Assembly: GCF_900545205.1 (NCBI RefSeq)
Contig: NZ_UQYC01000003.1
Location: 1-46,663, forward strand
Direction: 5' to 3'
From: an uncultured Veillonella sp.
GTDB taxonomy: Bacteria; Bacillota; Negativicutes; Veillonellales; Veillonellaceae
DNA: 46,663 bases
The position numbers and the translations under genes were made by a program. Below the pieces are notes generated by a model. The model had not been told where the DNA came from and ran no database searches. It worked only from the letters and a program-made list of their open reading frames with translations. Below are positions 22,784-30,145 of this stretch, in pieces (position 1 is the first letter of the stretch; each line of letters starts with the position of its first letter).

Positions 22784-23758
22784 ATGAGCAAAATTCGTAT
22801 TGGTATCGTTGGCTACGGCAACTTAGGTCGTGGCGTTGAAGCATCCGTAAAATTACAACCTGATATGGAGCTTGTTGGTGTATTCTCTCGCCGTAAAGGC
22901 TTAGAAACAGTTTCTGGTGTTCCTACATATACTATGGAAGATCTACCAAACTTCAAAGGTAAAATCGATGTTATGGTTCTTTGCGGTGGTTCTGCAACAG
23001 ACCTTATCGAACAAACTCCAATGGTAACTAAATACTTCAACTGTATCGATTCCTTCGATACACATGCACGTATTCCTGAGCATTTTGCTAATGTAGACAA
23101 AGTAGCTAAAGAAGCTAAAACTGCTACATTGATTTCTTGCGGTTGGGACCCAGGCATGTTCTCTTTACAACGTGTATATGCTGAAAGCATCTTGCCTCAA
23201 GGTAAATCTTATACATTCTGGGGCCGTGGCGTTTCCCAAGGTCACTCCGATGCTATTCGTCGTATTGATGGTGTTCTTGATGCTCGTCAATACACTGTTC
23301 CTAAAGAACAATACCTTGAAGCTATCCGCAATGGTGAAACTCCAGACGTTGATGGCTACAAAGGTCACCTTCGTGAGTGCTATGTAGTGGCTGCTCCTGA
23401 TGCGGACAAAGCTAAAATTGAAAATGAAATCAAAACTATGGAAAACTACTTCGTAGGTTATGAAACTGTAGTAAACTTTATTTCCCAAGAAGAACTTGAT
23501 CGCGACCATAAAGGCATTCCACATGGTGGCTTCGTTCTTCGTTCTGGTGAAAGCACAGAAGGCACTCGTCACGTTATCGAATATTCCTTGAAACTTGATT
23601 CTAACCCTGAATTCACAGGCTCTGCATTAGTTGCTTACGCTCGTGGTATCTACCGTCTTGCTAAACACGGTGGCACTGGTTGCTACACTGTATTCGATAT
23701 TCCACCAGCTTGGATTTCCACTCATTCTGCTGAAGAATTACGAGCTCACTCTCTATAA
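22784..23758 (+). CDS. ddh: meso-diaminopimelate dehydrogenase
   Basis: A 324-residue NADPH-dependent dehydrogenase. It makes meso-diaminopimelate from tetrahydrodipicolinate and ammonia in one step. The Rossmann start IRIGIVGYGNLGRGVEASVK (GxGxxG) is clear, then VFSRRKGLETV. The family signatures are LCGGSATDLIEQ, IDSFDTHARIPEH, the Cys-Gly-Trp-Asp-Pro-Gly motif ISCGWDPGMFSLQRV, WGRGVSQGHSDAIRRIDGV and HGGFVLRSGE. Length matches the known enzymes (about 320-326). It follows dapL but has its own promoter and terminator. Having both routes next to each other is uncommon. Confidence 0.95.
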   Translation: MSKIRIGIVGYGNLGRGVEASVKLQPDMELVGVFSRRKGLETVSGVPTYTMEDLPNFKGKIDVMVLCGGSATDLIEQTPMVTKYFNCIDSFDTHARIPEHFANVDKVAKEAKTATLISCGWDPGMFSLQRVYAESILPQGKSYTFWGRGVSQGHSDAIRRIDGVLDARQYTVPKEQYLEAIRNGETPDVDGYKGHLRECYVVAAPDADKAKIENEIKTMENYFVGYETVVNFISQEELDRDHKGIPHGGFVLRSGESTEGTRHVIEYSLKLDSNPEFTGSALVAYARGIYRLAKHGGTGCYTVFDIPPAWISTHSAEELRAHSL

Positions 23759-23766
23759 GACACAAA

Positions 23767-23798
23767 ATAAAATCCCACACATCAGTGTGGGATTTTAT
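23767..23798 (+). terminator. Terminator after ddh
   Basis: ATAAAATCCCACAC (23767-23780) pairs perfectly with GTGTGGGATTTTAT (23785-23798), loop ATCA. Confidence 0.92.
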
Positions 23799-23807
23799 CT
23801 ACTTCTA

Positions 23808-23816
23808 TGGTATACT
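23808..23816 (+). promoter_or_regulatory. Extended -10 promoter of the structured RNA
   Basis: TG-G-TATACT is an extended -10 that lies 10 bases behind the ddh terminator and 14 bases before the RNA's first stem. Confidence 0.5.
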
Positions 23817-23822
23817 ACTTAG

Positions 23823-23996
23823 AAGAAGTGAGGCGTAGATGTTTTCCGGCGTCAGCTCTCACATCTCTTACTAATTTGAAAATGTGACCTGACACATCTA
23901 GAAGCCTCGACATCAATAGATAATTTGTCGATTTCTATGTAAAGGGATTTAGTGGCACTATTAGTCACCTATGTGACTAATAGTGTCACTTTTTTA
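23823..23996 (+). ncRNA. Structured RNA of about 175 bases, class unknown
   Basis: The stretch has no reading frame but strong structure. A long hairpin runs from 23830 to 23908: GAGGC pairs with GCCTC and TAGATG with CATCTA, then GTCAG with CTGAC and TCACAT with ATGTGA. A shorter one (about 23909-23940; CGACA/TGTCG or ATAGA/TCTAT) follows. Last is an 18-bp intrinsic terminator (23951-23990) with TTTTTT. It has an extended -10 promoter just upstream. I looked for SRP, tmRNA, T-box, TPP, SAM, purine and lysine motifs and saw none. A 6S-like rod is not clearly supported, because the internal loop is lopsided. It could be a free sRNA or a leader of ychF (107 bases downstream). Confidence 0.6.
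23951..23996 (+). terminator. Terminator of the structured RNA
   Basis: AGTGGCACTATTAGTCAC (23951-23968) pairs with GTGACTAATAGTGTCACT (23973-23990), loop CTAT, with one G-U pair, followed by TTTTT. The core AGTCACCTATGTGACT recurs in the terminator at 3166-3203. Confidence 0.92.
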
Positions 23997-24102
23997 GTAC
24001 AAATTTATAGCATCTATATGATATAATATTTATTTGATAGAGTTTCTATGGAAACTTTCACAAAGAACGAAATCAATTAATTAGTTAATAAAAGGTGGTA
24101 CC

Positions 24103-25209
24103 ATGAGCACAAATTTAGAAGTAGGCATCGTAGGCCTTCCAAATGTTGGTAAAAGTACATTATTCAACGCCATTACAAAAGCAGGCGCTGAAGCTGCCAA
24201 CTATCCATTCTGTACAATCGAGCCAAACGTAGGTGTCGTTGACGTTCCAGATAACCGTTTAGCTGTATTAGCTGAAATGTTTGGTTCTAAACGCATTCTT
24301 CCTGCTGCTATGCGCTTCGTAGATATTGCGGGCCTTGTAGAAGGTGCATCTAAAGGTGAAGGTTTAGGTAATAAATTCCTTAGCCACATCCGTCAAGTAG
24401 ATGCCATTGCACAAGTTATCCGTTGCTTCGACGATCCTAACATCACTCATGTTGCTGGTTCTATCGACCCAATCCGCGATATTGAGATTATCAACACAGA
24501 ACTTTGCCTGGCTGACCTTGAGTCCGTAGAAAAACGGAAACAACGTATCGAAAAAATCGCTAAATCTGGTGATAAAGACGCTCGTGCTGAATTACCATTA
24601 TTAGAACGCATCATCGAAGGTTTAGGTGAAGCAAAACCGGTGCGCGCACAAGGTCTCGAAGAAGAAGAATTAGAAATGATTAAAGAGTTGACATTGTTGA
24701 CAGCAAAACCATCTCTTTATGTAGCTAATATTTCTGAAGATGAAGTAGCTGATTACTCTTCCAACGAATATGTAAAACGCGTTGAAGAATATGCCAAAAA
24801 TGAAGGTGCTGGCATCGTTGTAGTTTCTGCTCGTATCGAGTCTGAAATTGCTGAGTTATCCGATGAAGAATCCGCTGCATTCCTTGAAGACCTTGGTCTT
24901 GACGAATCCGGCTTAACGAAGCTTATTAAAGCAAGTTATGCACTTTTAGGTCTTATCAACTACTTTACAGCAGGCGAAATGGAAGCTCGTGCATGGACAA
25001 TTATAAATGGTACCAAAGCTCCACAAGCAGCGGGTAAAATCCACTCCGATATCGAAAAAGGCTTTATCCGTGCTGAAATCGTATCCTTCAATGACTTACA
25101 AGCTTGCGGTAGCCAAAATGCGGCTAAAGAAAAAGGACTTGTACGCCTTGAAGGTAAAGACTACGTTATGAAAGACGGCGACGTAACACACTTCCGCTTC
25201 AACGTATAA
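24103..25209 (+). CDS. ychF: Redox-responsive ATPase YchF
   Basis: A 368-residue Obg-family P-loop protein which prefers ATP and associates with the ribosome. Domains: G domain (residues about 1-280) with Walker A GLPNVGKSTLFNAIT; switch region ANYPFCTIEPNVGVVDVPD; DIAGLVEGASKGEGLGNKFL (DxxG); and NISEDE in place of the NKxD base motif, as usual for YchF. A coiled-coil insertion (about 130-200) and a C-terminal TGS domain (INYFTAGEMEARAWTIINGT, IHSDIEKGFIRAEIV) follow. AAAGGTGGTACC precedes the ATG. It is monocistronic, with terminators on both sides; a structured RNA ends 107 bases upstream. Confidence 0.96.
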   Translation: MSTNLEVGIVGLPNVGKSTLFNAITKAGAEAANYPFCTIEPNVGVVDVPDNRLAVLAEMFGSKRILPAAMRFVDIAGLVEGASKGEGLGNKFLSHIRQVDAIAQVIRCFDDPNITHVAGSIDPIRDIEIINTELCLADLESVEKRKQRIEKIAKSGDKDARAELPLLERIIEGLGEAKPVRAQGLEEEELEMIKELTLLTAKPSLYVANISEDEVADYSSNEYVKRVEEYAKNEGAGIVVVSARIESEIAELSDEESAAFLEDLGLDESGLTKLIKASYALLGLINYFTAGEMEARAWTIINGTKAPQAAGKIHSDIEKGFIRAEIVSFNDLQACGSQNAAKEKGLVRLEGKDYVMKDGDVTHFRFNV

Positions 25210-25228
25210 TACAAATTAATAACAATAG

Positions 25229-25262
25229 AAAAACCAGTAAATCGGTCGATTTACTGGTTTTT
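25229..25262 (+). terminator. Terminator after ychF
   Basis: AACCAGTAAATCG (25232-25244) and CGATTTACTGGTT (25247-25258 and one base on) form a long perfect stem with a two-base turn, followed by TTTTTT. A-runs on the left let it also serve the converging csbD-like gene. Confidence 0.92.
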
Positions 25263-25291
25263 TTATGCTACATAATAGCTTTTATTTACTT

Positions 25292-25528
25292 TTATTTGTC
25301 ATCATCGCCTAATGCATTTTTAAGGCCACTAATCGCACCTTCTACAGCATCTTTAGCATCATCTGCAGTTTTTTTGATATCTTCAGCTACAGTGTTAGCA
25401 ACATCTTTTACTTTTGCCACTGTATTTTCAATAGTCCCTTCTGCTTCTAATTGTTTATCACCAGTTAATTTACCAGCATTCTCTTTCAATGCACCTTTAG
25501 CTTGGTTCAATTTATCTTCTAATGCCAT
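25292..25528 (-). CDS. CsbD-family stress protein
   Basis: A 78-residue small, highly charged helical protein of the CsbD family, usually induced by general stress; its molecular role is not known. The family pattern is seen in LEDKLNQAKGALKENAGKLT and GDKQLEAEGTIENTVAKVKD, followed by an Ala/Lys/Asp-rich helix ending GDDDK. I set the start at the internal ATG (25528) because AAAGGAAC lies in front of it. It lies 66 bases after a GlsB-type membrane protein gene in the same direction, a common pairing in stress regulons. Confidence 0.85.
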   Translation of the reverse strand: MALEDKLNQAKGALKENAGKLTGDKQLEAEGTIENTVAKVKDVANTVAEDIKKTADDAKDAVEGAISGLKNALGDDDK

Positions 25529-25594
25529 TATTATAGTTCCTTTCATATAAAATACTTTTAATTATTTAACTACATTTTTACAAAGATATTGCTA

Positions 25595-25831
25595 TCATTT
25601 CTTTCCGAAGAAAAACGAAACAACAGCAACAACAATTACTGCACCTAATACAGATGGAATTAAGGACATCCCTGCTAAGCTGGGACCCCATGTGCCAAAT
25701 ATTGCTTGACCTACAGACGAACCAATTAAGCCAGCAACAACATTGGCAATGATACCCATTGCACCACCTTTATTAGTGATAGCACCTGCTAGGAAGCCGA
25801 TAAAACCACCAACAATAATCGACCAAAGCAT
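25595..25831 (-). CDS. GlsB/YeaQ/YmgE-family membrane protein
   Basis: A 78-residue membrane protein of the GlsB/YeaQ/YmgE (transglycosylase-associated) family. Three hydrophobic helices are seen: MLWSIIVGGFIGFLAGAIT, GIIANVVAGLIGSSVGQAIF and LIPSVLGAVIVVAVVSFFFG. The Gly-rich loop NKGGAMG and central G-x-x-G-x-x-x-G are typical. Its role is general stress response, molecular function unknown. AGGAGTGATTAT is just before the ATG at 25831. It lies upstream of the CsbD-type gene. Confidence 0.88.
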   Translation of the reverse strand: MLWSIIVGGFIGFLAGAITNKGGAMGIIANVVAGLIGSSVGQAIFGTWGPSLAGMSLIPSVLGAVIVVAVVSFFFGKK

Positions 25832-25950
25832 ATAATCACTCCTTTATCTCTTGTAAATTGTATTTCAAAAAATATATTAAAGTGTAATTTATAATATACC
25901 ATTCATTCTTGAAAATTAAATGAATTTTTTTCGATTAAAGGAGCAAAGGT

Positions 25951-26661
25951 CTATTCAACTACTGTTACAATTTCATCTAAGGTACGACGTGTTTTATTGC
26001 GATGTGGTTCTTCGTCTCGGTAACCGAAGGCAGCCATTACAGCAATACCAAAGTGTTTAGTATCAAAAAGGCCAAGTTCATCACCTAAGAGGGCTGTCAT
26101 GTCATCTTGATTGAAGCCTTCTAGTGGACAGGAATCTAAGCCTTCATAAGCAGCCATTGTCATCATGTTCGCCATAACGATATACGTTTGTTTAGAAGCC
26201 CAGTCAAAAGCAGCACGGTCAGACTCAAAAGTTTTATAGTCACTTGTAGTAAATTGAGCATATTTTTCGCGATATGCTGCATCTATTTCTGCTGGTAATT
26301 GCTTAACTGTTTCTTGGATGTAACGTACGTAAGGAGAGTCAAACTCTAAATCCACTTTTTTACGTGTTAAGAATACCACCAAATGACTTGCTTCAAGGCC
26401 TGCAAGAATGCCCCAGCCATGAGCTTTCATTTTTTCTCGAATTTCTGTATTTTGGATAACTAGCAATTCAAAAGGCTCAAATCCAAGGGATGTAGGTGCC
26501 AAACGTGCTGCTGTTAAAATAGCATTCCAATCTTCATCAGAAATCTTCTTCGTACTATCAAACTTTTTACATGCATAACGATATGTCATAGCATATTCTA
26601 AATCTTTACGATCCAATTTAGTAGCCGTTAATTTTACATTTTCTATTTCATACTTGCTCAT
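25951..26661 (-). CDS. Nitroreductase-family flavoprotein
   Basis: A 236-residue FMN-dependent oxidoreductase of the nitroreductase superfamily, NfsB-like. The FMN-phosphate region is YRYACKKFDSTKKISDED (R-x-S/A-x-R-x-F-like). It goes on with AARLAPTSLGFEPFELLVIQ, the middle FDWASKQTYIVMANMMTMAA, and DSCPLEGFNQDDMTALLG near residue 170, then the FMN-binding end FGYRDEEPHRNKTRRTLDEI. It reduces nitroaromatics or quinones using NAD(P)H; the natural substrate is unknown. I set the start at the ATG at 26661 because GGAGG lies five bases in front of it. A terminator separates it from the selenium genes upstream. Confidence 0.88.
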   Translation of the reverse strand: MSKYEIENVKLTATKLDRKDLEYAMTYRYACKKFDSTKKISDEDWNAILTAARLAPTSLGFEPFELLVIQNTEIREKMKAHGWGILAGLEASHLVVFLTRKKVDLEFDSPYVRYIQETVKQLPAEIDAAYREKYAQFTTSDYKTFESDRAAFDWASKQTYIVMANMMTMAAYEGLDSCPLEGFNQDDMTALLGDELGLFDTKHFGIAVMAAFGYRDEEPHRNKTRRTLDEIVTVVE

Positions 26662-26779
26662 ATATACCTCCATAATGATAAAAAATATCATATATCTATA
26701 GTATCATAGTCAGCCTCTAAATTCATAGCCAGCTTTTAAATCATATTAGAATCAAAATGTTAATCAAACAGAAATCAGT

Positions 26780-26806
26780 AAAAGCCTAGACGCTGTCTAG
26801 GCTTTA
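26780..26806 (-). terminator. Terminator overlapping the end of the DUF3343 gene
   Basis: AAAAGCCTAGAC (26780-26791) pairs with GTCTAGGCTTTA (26795-26806), loop GCT. The stop codon (26797-26799) of the DUF3343 gene lies inside the stem. The minus strand then has TTTTACTG. Confidence 0.85.
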
Positions 26807-27054
26807 TATGGTACAGCTAGCTCACCTTTTTCATACCAAAAGAGGCCCGATGTACTAATCTTATGTTCTTTTAAAATAGTCTGAACCTGCTCTACAATAC
26901 TTGGATCTATTTGCACAGATAAACCACACATATCATAAAGCTCTGGCGGTGTAGCCATCAATTGATGAGGCACCTTTAATTCTGTTAATATCTTGTCTGC
27001 TTTATCACCAAAATAATAGGACGTAAAGACGACTAGTAATTTTTTATTTTCCAA
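26797..27054 (-). CDS. DUF3343 protein, selenium module B
   Basis: An 85-residue protein of the DUF3343 family. It begins KKLLVVFTSYYFGDKADKIL and carries VPHQLMATPPELYDMCGLSV, where Met-Cys-Gly corresponds to the conserved carrier Cys-Gly of the family. It differs from the module A member, which has Ser-Ser-Cys-Gly. Members near yedF and selD are thought to be selenium or sulfur carriers. It lies 41 bases behind yedF as the last gene of the operon, and its stop codon lies in the terminator hairpin. Confidence 0.78.
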   Translation of the reverse strand: MENKKLLVVFTSYYFGDKADKILTELKVPHQLMATPPELYDMCGLSVQIDPSIVEQVQTILKEHKISTSGLFWYEKGELAVPYKA

Positions 27055-27095
27055 GGTCTTACCTCCTACTTATACCTCAAAATAAAGCGCTAACA

Positions 27096-27695
27096 TTATA
27101 GCTTAACAATATTGTCTCCAAGGATAGCATCAGTAATAGCATACATATTCGTAATACTACCTACGCCAACATTTTCTTTTACCCCATAGAAATCAAGACA
27201 AATACCACATGCTGCAATTTCAACACCTGCATCAGCTAATTTTTTAATATTTTCTAAATGAACCGAATCATTCGTTACCATCTTCACACTGCTATTGATG
27301 AAATAGATCTTAGATGGCTTCACATCTGCTTCAACCATGCACACCCAGAAGGTTTTCATTAGGTTACGGCCTAACTCTTCACTACCTTCACCAAGATAGT
27401 CCTTTGTCATCAAGATGACACGGTTGCCATAGCTCATTGGTTCACAACTACCATCTGCTACTGGATTTGCATTAGGGGTCATAGTGAGGTAGAAATCCTT
27501 ACCATCTTGTCGGATGTCCACCCCATAACCGCGAGACTTGCCGAATTTTTCTACATTATCGCGACTAACCTCATTATCTACGATTGTAATAATAACCGCA
27601 CTCGGATTCGCATCACTTACCTTCTTAGTTTCAATAACAGGTTTTGGACACAAACTACCACGTACATCTACAGTTAATTCATTTGTATTGCTCAT
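27096..27695 (-). CDS. yedF: Selenium metabolism protein YedF
   Basis: A 199-residue YedF. The N-terminal TusA-like domain (about residues 1-75) has VDVRGSLCPKPVIETKKV with the Cys-Pro-Lys-Pro carrier motif. The C-terminal DsrE/YchN-like domain (about 85-199) has VILMTKDYLGEGSEELGRNL, FINSSVKMVTNDSV and the Cys motif GVEIAACGICLDFYGVKE. This two-domain form is found next to selD and is proposed to handle selenium before selenophosphate formation. The ATG at 27695 is chosen over the one at 27698, because GAGG is six bases before it. The gene lies 37 bases behind selD. Confidence 0.88.
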   Translation of the reverse strand: MSNTNELTVDVRGSLCPKPVIETKKVSDANPSAVIITIVDNEVSRDNVEKFGKSRGYGVDIRQDGKDFYLTMTPNANPVADGSCEPMSYGNRVILMTKDYLGEGSEELGRNLMKTFWVCMVEADVKPSKIYFINSSVKMVTNDSVHLENIKKLADAGVEIAACGICLDFYGVKENVGVGSITNMYAITDAILGDNIVKL

Positions 27696-27735
27696 CATAC
27701 ACCTCTATATTATATATATTATATTCTTCCTAATG

Positions 27736-28767
27736 TCATGCCGTTACGCGTACAGCCAATCCAGAGAAGCTTTCAACAGTACCTACTATAGTCGCACAGT
27801 CTATACCAGCCTTATGTAACGCCTCTACCAGTTGCTCACCTTCATTAGCAGGAACAGAGAATAGCAAACCACCCGAGGTTTGTGGATCAAAGAGAATGTC
27901 CGTCCATACAGGATCTAAAGATGCATCTACTTGTACATCCGTTATAGCCTTACGGTTACCATAAGACGCAGCTGGTACTAATCCCATTTGAGCCGCTTCG
28001 ATGACATTATCAAAGAGAGGAATGTCGTAAGCCTTAATATGTATTGTCACATCAGAGGCACTAGCCATTTCTACAGAGTGCCCCATAAGGCTAAAACCAG
28101 TCACATCAGTACAAGCATGCACAGTAAAGTTGTGAGCTACCTCTGCACCGACTCGATTTAAAGTACTCATACTAGTGACAGCTTGCTCTGTACCTACAGG
28201 GAATAAATCAGCTTTCAACGCATTATTCATGATACCTGTTCCAATACGTTTTGTGAGCACCAATACATCCCCTACTTGGGCCCCTTTGTTTTTCCAAATA
28301 CAATTGGGATTCACTTGCCCTGTCACAGACATGCCAAAGATAGGTTCTTTATTTTCTATGCTATGGCCTCCTACGATAGCCGCACCAGATTCGGCTACCA
28401 TTGAGCCTGCGCCGTTTAACACGTCTGTTAAGATTCCTTGCTCAACAAGAGGTACTGGGAAACCTACGATGTTCATGGCAGTCAAGGGAGTTCCACCCAT
28501 AGCATACACATCACTTAATGCATTAGCAGCAGCAATCTTACCAAACAAAACAGGATCATTAACCATAGGTGTAAAAAAGTCTAATGTTTGAACCAATGCC
28601 AATGTATCAGAAATTTTATATACGCCCGCATCATCAGAACCGGTCATATCGGCTAAGACTTGGTCATTTGTAACAGGTGTCACTGCTTTCAAAACACGAT
28701 TTAATATATGAGGACCAATCTTACACGCACAGCCCCCATTAGTCACATAGTCAGTAAGTCGTATCAT
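27736..28767 (-). CDS. selD: Selenide, water dikinase (selenophosphate synthase)
   Basis: A 343-residue SelD, which makes selenophosphate from selenide and ATP, the selenium donor for selenocysteine, selenouridine or selenium cofactors. The active-site loop is TNGGCACKIGPHILNRVL; Cys and Lys correspond to the essential Cys17 and Lys20 of E. coli SelD, so this is the Cys form without selenocysteine. Other parts: ADMTGSDDAGVYKISDTLAL (metal Asp), VQTLDFFTPMVNDPVLFG, ALSDVYAMGGTPLTAMNIVG, GGHSIENKEPIFGMSVTG and DPQTSGGLLFSVPANEGEQL. AAGGAGGTCCT precedes the ATG at 28767. It lies between DUF951 and yedF in one operon. Confidence 0.96.
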   Translation of the reverse strand: MIRLTDYVTNGGCACKIGPHILNRVLKAVTPVTNDQVLADMTGSDDAGVYKISDTLALVQTLDFFTPMVNDPVLFGKIAAANALSDVYAMGGTPLTAMNIVGFPVPLVEQGILTDVLNGAGSMVAESGAAIVGGHSIENKEPIFGMSVTGQVNPNCIWKNKGAQVGDVLVLTKRIGTGIMNNALKADLFPVGTEQAVTSMSTLNRVGAEVAHNFTVHACTDVTGFSLMGHSVEMASASDVTIHIKAYDIPLFDNVIEAAQMGLVPAASYGNRKAITDVQVDASLDPVWTDILFDPQTSGGLLFSVPANEGEQLVEALHKAGIDCATIVGTVESFSGLAVRVTA

Positions 28768-28776
28768 AGGACCTCC

Positions 28777-28980
28777 TTACTCATTCTCTGGCAATCGAGA
28801 AACGATTTTCTTAACAGCCTTTTCAAATTTAGGGCGCGGCATCAGCAGTTGATGACCACAACCGTTGCATACGATGAGAAAATCCGTGCCAATACGTTTC
28901 ACTTCCCACTCGTCACTACCGCAAGGATGTGATTTTTTCATCTTCACCACATCGCCTACATAATATCTAACAAATGCCAT
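28777..28980 (-). CDS. DUF951 zinc-ribbon-like small protein
   Basis: A 67-residue protein of the DUF951 family. Key parts are YYVGDVVKMKKSHPCGSDEW, with the conserved HPCG, then VKRIGTDFLIVCNGCGHQLL with CxxCGH, and MPRPKFEKAVKKI. The three cysteines and histidines may bind zinc. It is common in Firmicutes, often near ychF or chromosome-partition genes; the role is unknown. Here it lies directly upstream of selD (nine-base gap), with AAAGGAGGCGCT before the ATG, so it is the first gene of the selenium operon. Confidence 0.85.
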   Translation of the reverse strand: MAFVRYYVGDVVKMKKSHPCGSDEWEVKRIGTDFLIVCNGCGHQLLMPRPKFEKAVKKIVSRLPENE

Positions 28981-29241
28981 AGCGCCTCCTTTTTCAATGT
29001 TCAGTATTTATATACTTATTATACAAAAAATACAAAGTTCTATAAACATATCATAATTCTATAGTTTATATAGTAGTTTATATAGTTATTTTAAGGGTAA
29101 TTATTAGTACATTTAACGAAAAGATTATTAATTACTAATCAATAATGATTTTTCATTTAGTTATCATTCTCAATATCAAAATTAGATCATTTTATAAACC
29201 CTATACTATTCAAACTTTAAGAAACCGCATTATAACTACAT

Positions 29242-29256
29242 TGATAATATTTATCA
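29242..29256. promoter_or_regulatory. Fur/PerR-type palindrome upstream of rubrerythrin
   Basis: TGATAATATTTATCA differs from the 7-1-7 Fur consensus TGATAATNATTATCA by one base. It lies 37 bases upstream of the rbr promoter -35. It suggests iron- or peroxide-dependent control by a Fur-family protein; the regulator itself is not in the window. Confidence 0.5.
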
Positions 29257-29292
29257 TTTAGAAAATTTTCGAAATAAATTTTACAAAAACAC

Positions 29293-29320
29293 TTGCATTT
29301 CTCATTTAGTATGTTACAAT
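29293..29320 (+). promoter_or_regulatory. Promoter of rubrerythrin
   Basis: TTGCAT (29293-29298) and TACAAT (29315-29320) are 16 bases apart. Transcription would start near 29327, giving a leader of about 270 bases. The remainder of the gap from 28981 is AT-rich with no gene. Confidence 0.6.
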
Positions 29321-29339
29321 ATAGTCAACAATGATTATT

Positions 29340-29582
29340 CGTTAAGTATACGGATAGCACATTGTATATAAAACTGTTAAGACGGCAAGTGCCGAAAAAC
29401 ACAAACGAGTAAGTACTATTTTAAAAGTTAGACAAGTGTCTATTTGATTTAAGAATAAGTTTTCTTACCAAGGCGAAGTCGCCCACGAAAATTGTAGAAT
29501 AAGTATTCTATTATTTGAATTCACAACCAAGTGGTTATGAATATATAAGTTAAGTAACAAATTTGAAAATTATCGTAAGTAC
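29340..29582 (+). repeat. Array of ten mini-hairpins with AAGT loops (rbr leader)
   Basis: The leader of rubrerythrin is filled with short stems closed by the same loop AAGT: 29340-29352 (one bulge), 29383-29394 (CGGC), 29408-29417 (AGT), 29429-29442 (TAGAC), 29451-29466 (AAGAA, T-T closing), 29472-29483 (GGCG), 29495-29510 (TAGAAT), 29519-29542 (AACC plus an outer arm), 29549-29558 (GTT) and 29575-29582 (GT). The stems differ, yet both arms change together. That is what selection for RNA structure would give. Confidence 0.75.
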
Positions 29583-29596
29583 AAAGGAGTATTAAA

Positions 29597-30142
29597 ATGG
29601 CAGAATTAAAAGGTTCTAACACTGAAAAAAATCTTCAAGCAGCATTCGCTGGCGAATCCCAAGCATTCCAAAAATATACTTTCTACGCAGCAGCAGCTCG
29701 TAAAGCTGGCATGAACGAAATCGCTGATTATTTCGAAGAAACAGCTCACAACGAATCCGCACATGCTAAATTGTGGTTCAAAGCTCTTCATGGTGGCGAC
29801 ATCTCCGCTGACATCGAAGCTAACCTTCGCGATGCAGCAGCTGGTGAAAACTATGAACACACTACAATGTACAAAGATTTCGCTGACGAAGCTGAAAAAG
29901 AAGGCTTTGCAAAAATCGCTTTCCAAATGCGCGAAGTTGGTAAAATCGAAGCTCGTCATGAAGCTCGTTACCTTGCATTAGCAGCTCAAGTATCCGGTAA
30001 CAAAGTATTCCACAACGACGAACCAGTTGCTTGGATCTGCGCTAACTGCGGTTATGTACACGTTGGTGAAGAAGCTCCTAAACTTTGCCCAGTATGTGCT
30101 CACCCACAAGCTTTCTTCCACCGTTTCGTTGAATCCATCTAA
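29597..30142 (+). CDS. rbr: Rubrerythrin
   Basis: A 181-residue rubrerythrin, which reduces hydrogen peroxide in anaerobes. It has a diiron ferritin-like domain (about residues 1-140) with the E-x-x-H-type ligand motifs FAGESQAFQKYTFY, EETAHNESAHAKLWF and VGKIEARHEARYL, and a C-terminal rubredoxin domain with CANCGYVHVG and CPVCAHP (two CxxC). AAGGAGTATTAAA precedes the ATG. It is monocistronic. The leader and the 3' untranslated part both carry the AAGT-loop hairpin array. A Fur-like site lies upstream. Codon use is highly biased (GCT, GAA, TTC), which fits a strongly expressed protein. Confidence 0.97.
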   Translation: MAELKGSNTEKNLQAAFAGESQAFQKYTFYAAAARKAGMNEIADYFEETAHNESAHAKLWFKALHGGDISADIEANLRDAAAGENYEHTTMYKDFADEAEKEGFAKIAFQMREVGKIEARHEARYLALAAQVSGNKVFHNDEPVAWICANCGYVHVGEEAPKLCPVCAHPQAFFHRFVESI

Positions 30143-30145
30143 TCT

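Noticed and set aside
23823..23996. SRP RNA, tmRNA, T-box or riboswitch for the structured RNA
   Set aside because: The conserved loops of SRP (GGAAGG and GCAGC), the T-box GGUGGNACC and known aptamer motifs are not found; only the general shape is RNA-like. GTGGCAC in the terminator arm looks slightly like a T-box but is explained by the stem.
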